Shown here: in pieces, positions 59,601 to 64,000 of the stretch | Numbering within the stretch: the stretch's first letter is position 1 | Layout of the letters: each line of letters starts with the position of its first letter | NCBI GenBank assembly: GCA_946122785.1 | Contig: CAMGYJ010000008.1 | Span: forward strand, 8,333,475-8,397,474 | Reading direction: 5' to 3' | Source: Linum tenue | Taxonomy: Eukaryota > Streptophyta > Magnoliopsida > Malpighiales > Linaceae | DNA length: 64,000 nt | Position numbers and translations under genes: made by a program | Notes under the pieces: generated by a model | Databases searched by the model: none | What the model was told of the DNA's origin: nothing | Seen by the model: the letters and a program-made list of their open reading frames with translations, nothing else

Positions 59601-61465
59601 ATTCCACAAGGGTTGATCTGGATCATAAAAGTCAGCTCCGCTTGCAGAAACCGAGCCAGAATATCCACCATTCAGTCCAGGATTGTCATCATACAGCCCA
59701 GATTTGGTACTATTTCCAGTTAGAGCTTTGCTATTAGCAGGCATGGTTGAAGGGTTACCAATCCCTTGTAAGCCCCCCGGAACAGAAGGAGGTCCCACCA
59801 GTTGTGCACTTGGGAGTGAAACGGGGAGGTTAAACTGAGAAAGGCTCTGCAAGACGTAAAAAGGTATAATAATACTGTGTCAGCATGAAAACACATCTTC
59901 ACATTACAAAAGCTGATACTCAGAACAGTAATTGCATTGCAGCATCTACCCAAAGAAAGGAGTGGCATGATACCAATAGAAAATAGGGACTCGATAGAAT
60001 TAAAATACTTGCCAGGAAGAAATGGTATTCCACAAATTTATATCCATCCACCAGTTAACAGAATAGGTTGATATGCCATTTGGATAAGTGCTTTTGGATA
60101 GGTGAACTGAAAGAAATGTGATTATTTAAAACCATTGATTTGTGCAAGTAACATTAATGCTTATAGGGTGCCTAACTGGATCTGGGAAAAGATGAACAGT
60201 TAATGAAAATGAAAATGCTGCTATGGTTAGTGGTGGATTTTATAATCCCTCTAACCCAATCGATTGTCCCATGAGACATCCCGAACTCTAACCCTTTTCC
60301 CCAATTCTTAGCCTAGCCAAATGAGTGATGAAAGCGATGGGTTGGGACTTAAATTCAACCGTCCAAATCCATCACTCAGACAATCACTTACTTGCACAAT
60401 GACATTAATGAACACAAAGTAAAGCTTCATCGTTCAAATGGTTGCACCTAGGCCCTAGCTAAGAGAATTGAGAAGCAGAAAGCACCACAAACTTTCTCTG
60501 TTAAAATCACTAACTAGCAGTGCAACAAAATGACTCACTTCTAATTGTGGAGAAGCAGCCAAATATGACCAAGATTATCATGTAGCAACCAATCGACAAA
60601 CAACATTTCCAATATGCCAACATTTAAGAGCAAAAAGGAACCAATCAACGTAACAAATTTCAATAGCACCATATCTAGCAAGCAGTGTTTGAGCACAGCA
60701 ATTGACAGGAATCCAATAAAAAAAAAATCACAAATGAAGCAAAAAGAATAAATACCCCCTGAGGCCCTGACATACCTGGACATCTTCAACAACAATACGG
60801 TTAACACCATGCTCCATTGGACACATGTCCCCTCTGAGACAAAAGCCACGCTCCTCAAAATCTCTACAACGCTGTCTCGTAATGCGCATATTCAATGAAG
60901 AGTTTACTGCTGGTGCCAATGTTCCTTGCAATCCCATGGTATGAAGTGTGTCCAAGCCACCATTAGGAATTCCAGGAATCAATCCGAACCCGTTCCAAGA
61001 TCCACTTTGTGGATTTGATATATTAGGCAAACCCCTCCCTGCAAAGAGACCAGAGGCAAGATCGGCTTGATTGAATCTAGGATCATGCTGACCCCAAGGA
61101 AGAGGGTCCCTTCCTCTTCCCCGAATGGAACCAGGATCCCCAGAAAATAATTGGTTTGGCCTGACCCTTTGGGGAAAAGAGCCTGGGCCAGGGCGTCTTT
61201 TTTCGAACTTTGTGGTGTAGTCTTGAGATTCATTTTCCCTGAAAGGATGGCCGTTGTCAAATAGTCTGTTTCTCTTCCTGAATGGCCTATTGGAAACCGG
61301 TTCTAACAAATCTCTCTGCATAGACTGAGATTGTGACTCCTTCCTACGATGCTTATGGTTGCGGTCATCATCGTCTTCATCACTTACTTCCTTTTCCTCT
61401 GGGTCACTAGCACAATCAGAAGTCGAAAGTCCAAGTCGCTTTAGTGATGAAACTCGGAGTTCCAT
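56627..61465 (-). CDS. CCCH zinc-finger and RRM protein, RBM26/RBM27-like (plant C3H27/C3H41 type)
   Basis: Four exons (61465-60776, 59846-58668, 58076-57729 and 57133-56627), all in phase 0, give 2724 nt, or 907 residues. A single C-x8-C-x5-C-x3-H finger lies at about 198-219 (CRDFEERGFCLRGDMCPMEH). RRM1 spans about 441-510 (RTLFVAGIPLK, RAFIQFSKKEEAEAAL, RFIKLWWAN). A charged coiled coil lies at about 588-623 (KKLEQLKEELRKKQEM and on). A second, weaker RRM is split over the last intron at about 727-822 (FKIIPPLPAG, FSTFGNLTSVEL, AHVTFVTRRSAETAF). This order is that of animal RBM26/RBM27, partners of the nuclear poly(A)-tail exosome targeting machinery, so a role in nuclear RNA surveillance or mRNA metabolism is likely (inference). 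The N-terminus holds an acidic EEKEVSDEDDDD patch. Confidence 0.93.
57698..57723. repeat. (GA)n microsatellite in intron 3 of the CCCH/RRM gene
   Basis: About 12 GA units lie a few bases inside the donor end of the third intron. On the transcript they read as a TC tract just after the 5' splice site. Confidence 0.9.
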
Positions 61466-61577
61466 TTAGAATCCCAAGATGTGCAGAGTGTAGCTTGGCA
61501 GATAGAATTTTTAACTTCACAGGATTTGGCAAAAGAAGAATTTTGACTGCCAGGGAATCTTCGCCAATTCAGTAAAT

Positions 61578-62397
61578 CTACAATCAGGAAACAATAACAC
61601 AAGCAGAACCATCAATACTACGAAGCAAATACAATCTCTACAGAAAATCAGTCAGCAATTGACCCATATATCAGTCGGCAAAAGCATTAGAACATCAATT
61701 CAGAATACGTTAAAATAGCTCATCTGTTTTTTTTTACTTTGCTACCATCAAATACTATGGAAGCAAAAACATTCTCTAAGCAATTTCGGCCAGCAACACA
61801 CAGAGACTCATTGCAATTTCCACACGAGTAACATTAGTGAAACGCAATTTAGGCATCAGTGTGATTGGAATAAGATATGCTTAGTAACTTAAAATCACGT
61901 TGGTATGTTAGGAAACATGTCACATTGAAGATGAACGTGAAGACCAGTGGAGTACTTCCGAAATTGATTACTCATCATCCCGAGAAAATCTCGAATGACT
62001 GTATTATAAGCGGTAAACGTGCAAAATCAACATTGAGGCAACTAGCATATCTTTGCAGATAATAAAGGAGGAAGCAACTGAAGGTGAATCAAGAAAAGAT
62101 TGTCATGGAATACACTTGTTGGGCAAGGCACTAAACAGGTCCCCAATAGGGAGGATACAAACAACATTGATCATTGAATTACAGACATTTCGTATCAAAA
62201 AGTATGTGGATGCTTATGCAGGTAAGTTAGGCAGAAAACAAGTTTAAATTCCTCTTCGAATGCAGCGAAATAAACAGGATACCAACAAATAAATTTGAAC
62301 TCCATTTCAAAAGAGTGGGTTGAAAAAACTAATAATGACATGATATACTAATTGCATGCAGAAATATGTACAAAAAGCATGAAATACTAGTTCTGCT

Positions 62398-62430
<33 letters not shown>

Positions 62431-63575
62431 GCCATACATAACAGCTAGTGCTCATATTCAACGTCATAACTTTAAAAAACAGCAAAGTACCAGAAATCGG
62501 AATGCAAACACCGTTGCATCCTCATATATCTCAGTTTGTGAACACATTCCATATACATCGGACATGCATATGTTTCTGAAATGGATACAAAGCAAAAATA
62601 AGAAGGCCAAAATATGTTCTACTACATGTTAGCATCCTGTCAGACATAAAGGATTTCAATTTCAGGTAAACAACACCACAACCAAAAAAAACGACAGCGT
62701 TTCGACATAACTGGTTTCAAGTAGATGACTTCTATTCACATTTAATAAAAAGGATCAACTCGATCATCCATGTTTGCAACCTAACAAAATTGAACATATC
62801 GTCGCAATAAAAAAAAAAAGCTAAACACACATGGCAACTTCCAGCCACTTAAAGCCACGTGCTGTAACCAGACTCGGCGGATGCTTGATCTGAAACGTAC
62901 ATACCTATCACGCCCAGCCAGATACTACGCAAGCAATGCGCATTAAAAGGGTAACTGAACGTCACCACTTCAATACACACAGAAACAAAGTATTCCTGAT
63001 TTGAAACGGATAGTTCTTAGGCCAACTAGACTCTACATTTGCAATGCACGCTAAAATGGTAATCGGAGATTCTACACCCCCAGCACACATCAATAAGACT
63101 ACACCACCAACTCCCCTAACTTCAACGGAAACCAAAATCGTCTAAGCTAGCTCTGCAACAAAGGCAAACTGAATTTCACTCTGCACAAACTGATTTCGCC
63201 CAGACAGGACTCCCGCGGTGACCTAACGATACTCAGCCAGTAAACCACTCATTTCCAGCACAGGATACACTCAGACCAGAAGCCAGGGAGGGGGAGGAAA
63301 ACCACATTCGTGAAGCAATTCAGTAAAACCCTAATCAAAGGAGACGAACCAACCAACGAAAGACAGGCACGAGCATATAATGTTTGGGAATTCAAGCCCT
63401 CCTGAGAAATAAAAATTCAATCTGAATGAATTCAATAACAAATCACCTATCCAGAACACACAGAGAAATCGCTCACATACATCCCGCAACCAAAAACAAC
63501 AGAAAACTCTACACGGATTGACAGTCGGGGAGAGAGAGACAGACCGGCAAAACTAAAGCAGATGTATCGACTTAC
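61578..63575 (-). other. Predicted long 5'-leader intron of the CCCH/RRM gene
   Basis: On the minus strand a good donor, CGATTCT|GTAAG, ends a GC-rich stretch at 63576, and an acceptor, GATTGTAG|A, lies at 61578, about 110 bp before the ATG. The 2 kb between them is AT-rich, lacks genes and holds a 32-base poly-G run. The first, non-coding exon would start near 63650. Confidence 0.5.
62398..62429 (+). repeat. Poly-G homopolymer of 32 bases
   Basis: Thirty-two consecutive G on the plus strand, inside the predicted leader intron of a minus-strand gene, so the RNA would carry C32. The length may be uncertain for technical reasons. It could form G-quadruplex on the template strand. Confidence 0.9.
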
Positions 63576-63576
63576 A

Positions 63577-63970
63577 GAATCGGGAGCGAAAGAGGAACCG
63601 CGGCGTTTGCTCGCCGAGTAGCTGAGAATTGGTATCAGTCCGTCACGGCGGCGTAAATAGGGCGGCGACGGGAGGGCATTTCGGGGATAGGAAGGAGTTT
63701 TGGCAAGTTGCGGGGAGAGAAGAGGGCAGGATCGTAAATAAGTGGCGGGAGGGATTGTGGAGCGAGGGAGCTCCGAGGGGAATTCGGAAGGGAAGGGTTT
63801 TGGACTTTTGGGGGTAGTGAGGATTTGTTGTGTGTATTTTTGGGGAAGAAGGCTCTCTTGTGTTGGAGGGGAAGAACGAGAGCTGTGAGAATTACAACAA
63901 ACAACAGCTACAAAGGAGAGAAAGGCAAAATGATCACAGAAACAGAAACAACAGAACAATACAAAGACGG
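63577..63970 (-). promoter_or_regulatory. Promoter and first non-coding exon of the CCCH/RRM gene
   Basis: Compared with the flanking DNA the region is GC-rich, with runs of GGCGG and GGGAGGG, as expected of a broad housekeeping-type promoter. The long minus-strand ORF across it (63447-63983) spans the predicted splice donor and has no protein-like motif. Confidence 0.4.
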
Positions 63971-64000
63971 TAGGGGTGTTCAAATGGTTACCATGGTTAT
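63971..64000. mobile_element. Left end of another hAT element, cut by the window edge
   Basis: TAGGGGTGTTCAAATGGTTACC matches the TAGGGGTG hAT terminus seen at 12505 and 45873. The rest lies outside the window. Confidence 0.5.

Noticed and set aside
62366..62632. ORF with a poly-glycine tract
   Set aside because: It is produced by the G32 homopolymer and sits in a predicted leader intron.
63447..63983. 178-residue minus-strand ORF at the window end
   Set aside because: It crosses a strong splice donor and the promoter region of the CCCH/RRM gene, and its Ser/Pro-rich sequence has no known motif.

Overview
This window is nuclear DNA of a flowering plant, most likely a eudicot. The genes are intron-rich with GT-AG junctions and belong to plant families. 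They sit in AT-rich intergenic DNA full of small DNA transposons. I could rebuild nine protein-coding genes exon by exon. In every case the summed exon lengths are a multiple of three and the protein has about the length usual for its family.

Layout. 109-4543 (-) is a P4-ATPase phospholipid flippase of the ALA type. 4.5-14.5 kb holds no host gene, but it contains a 1.6-kb Mutator-like element carrying a decayed DJ-1/PfpI gene (7956-9572) and hAT elements. 14558-19370 (+) is a BLUS1-like STE20-type kinase. 20703-22228 (-) is proteasome assembly chaperone 3. 25065-28128 (+) is a cinnamoyl-CoA-reductase-like protein. 28-43.6 kb is a transposon-rich stretch: a Tourist-like MITE, a second Mutator-like element of 3.8 kb with gene-like cargo, two Tip100-like hAT elements, a tandem duplication with a nested hAT, and a further hAT. 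43674-44270 (+) is a cysteine-rich plant protein of unknown function. 46629-48047 (-) is a PP2-B-type F-box protein. 48751-50247 (+) is a universal stress protein. 51376-54201 (-) is a PWWP-domain protein. 56627-61465 (-) is a CCCH/RRM protein related to RBM26/RBM27.

The genes do not form one pathway. Five of them (kinase, PAC3, CCR-like, the cysteine-rich protein and the USP) appear, from memory, to match the adjacent Arabidopsis genes At5g14720 to At5g14680. If so, this is an old collinear block stretched by transposon insertion. No CRISPR array, tRNA or rRNA gene was seen.

The strongest findings are structural: two Mutator-like elements with 9-10 bp target duplications and captured or gene-like cargo, and a set of hAT/Tourist elements whose exact ends and target duplications can be read directly.
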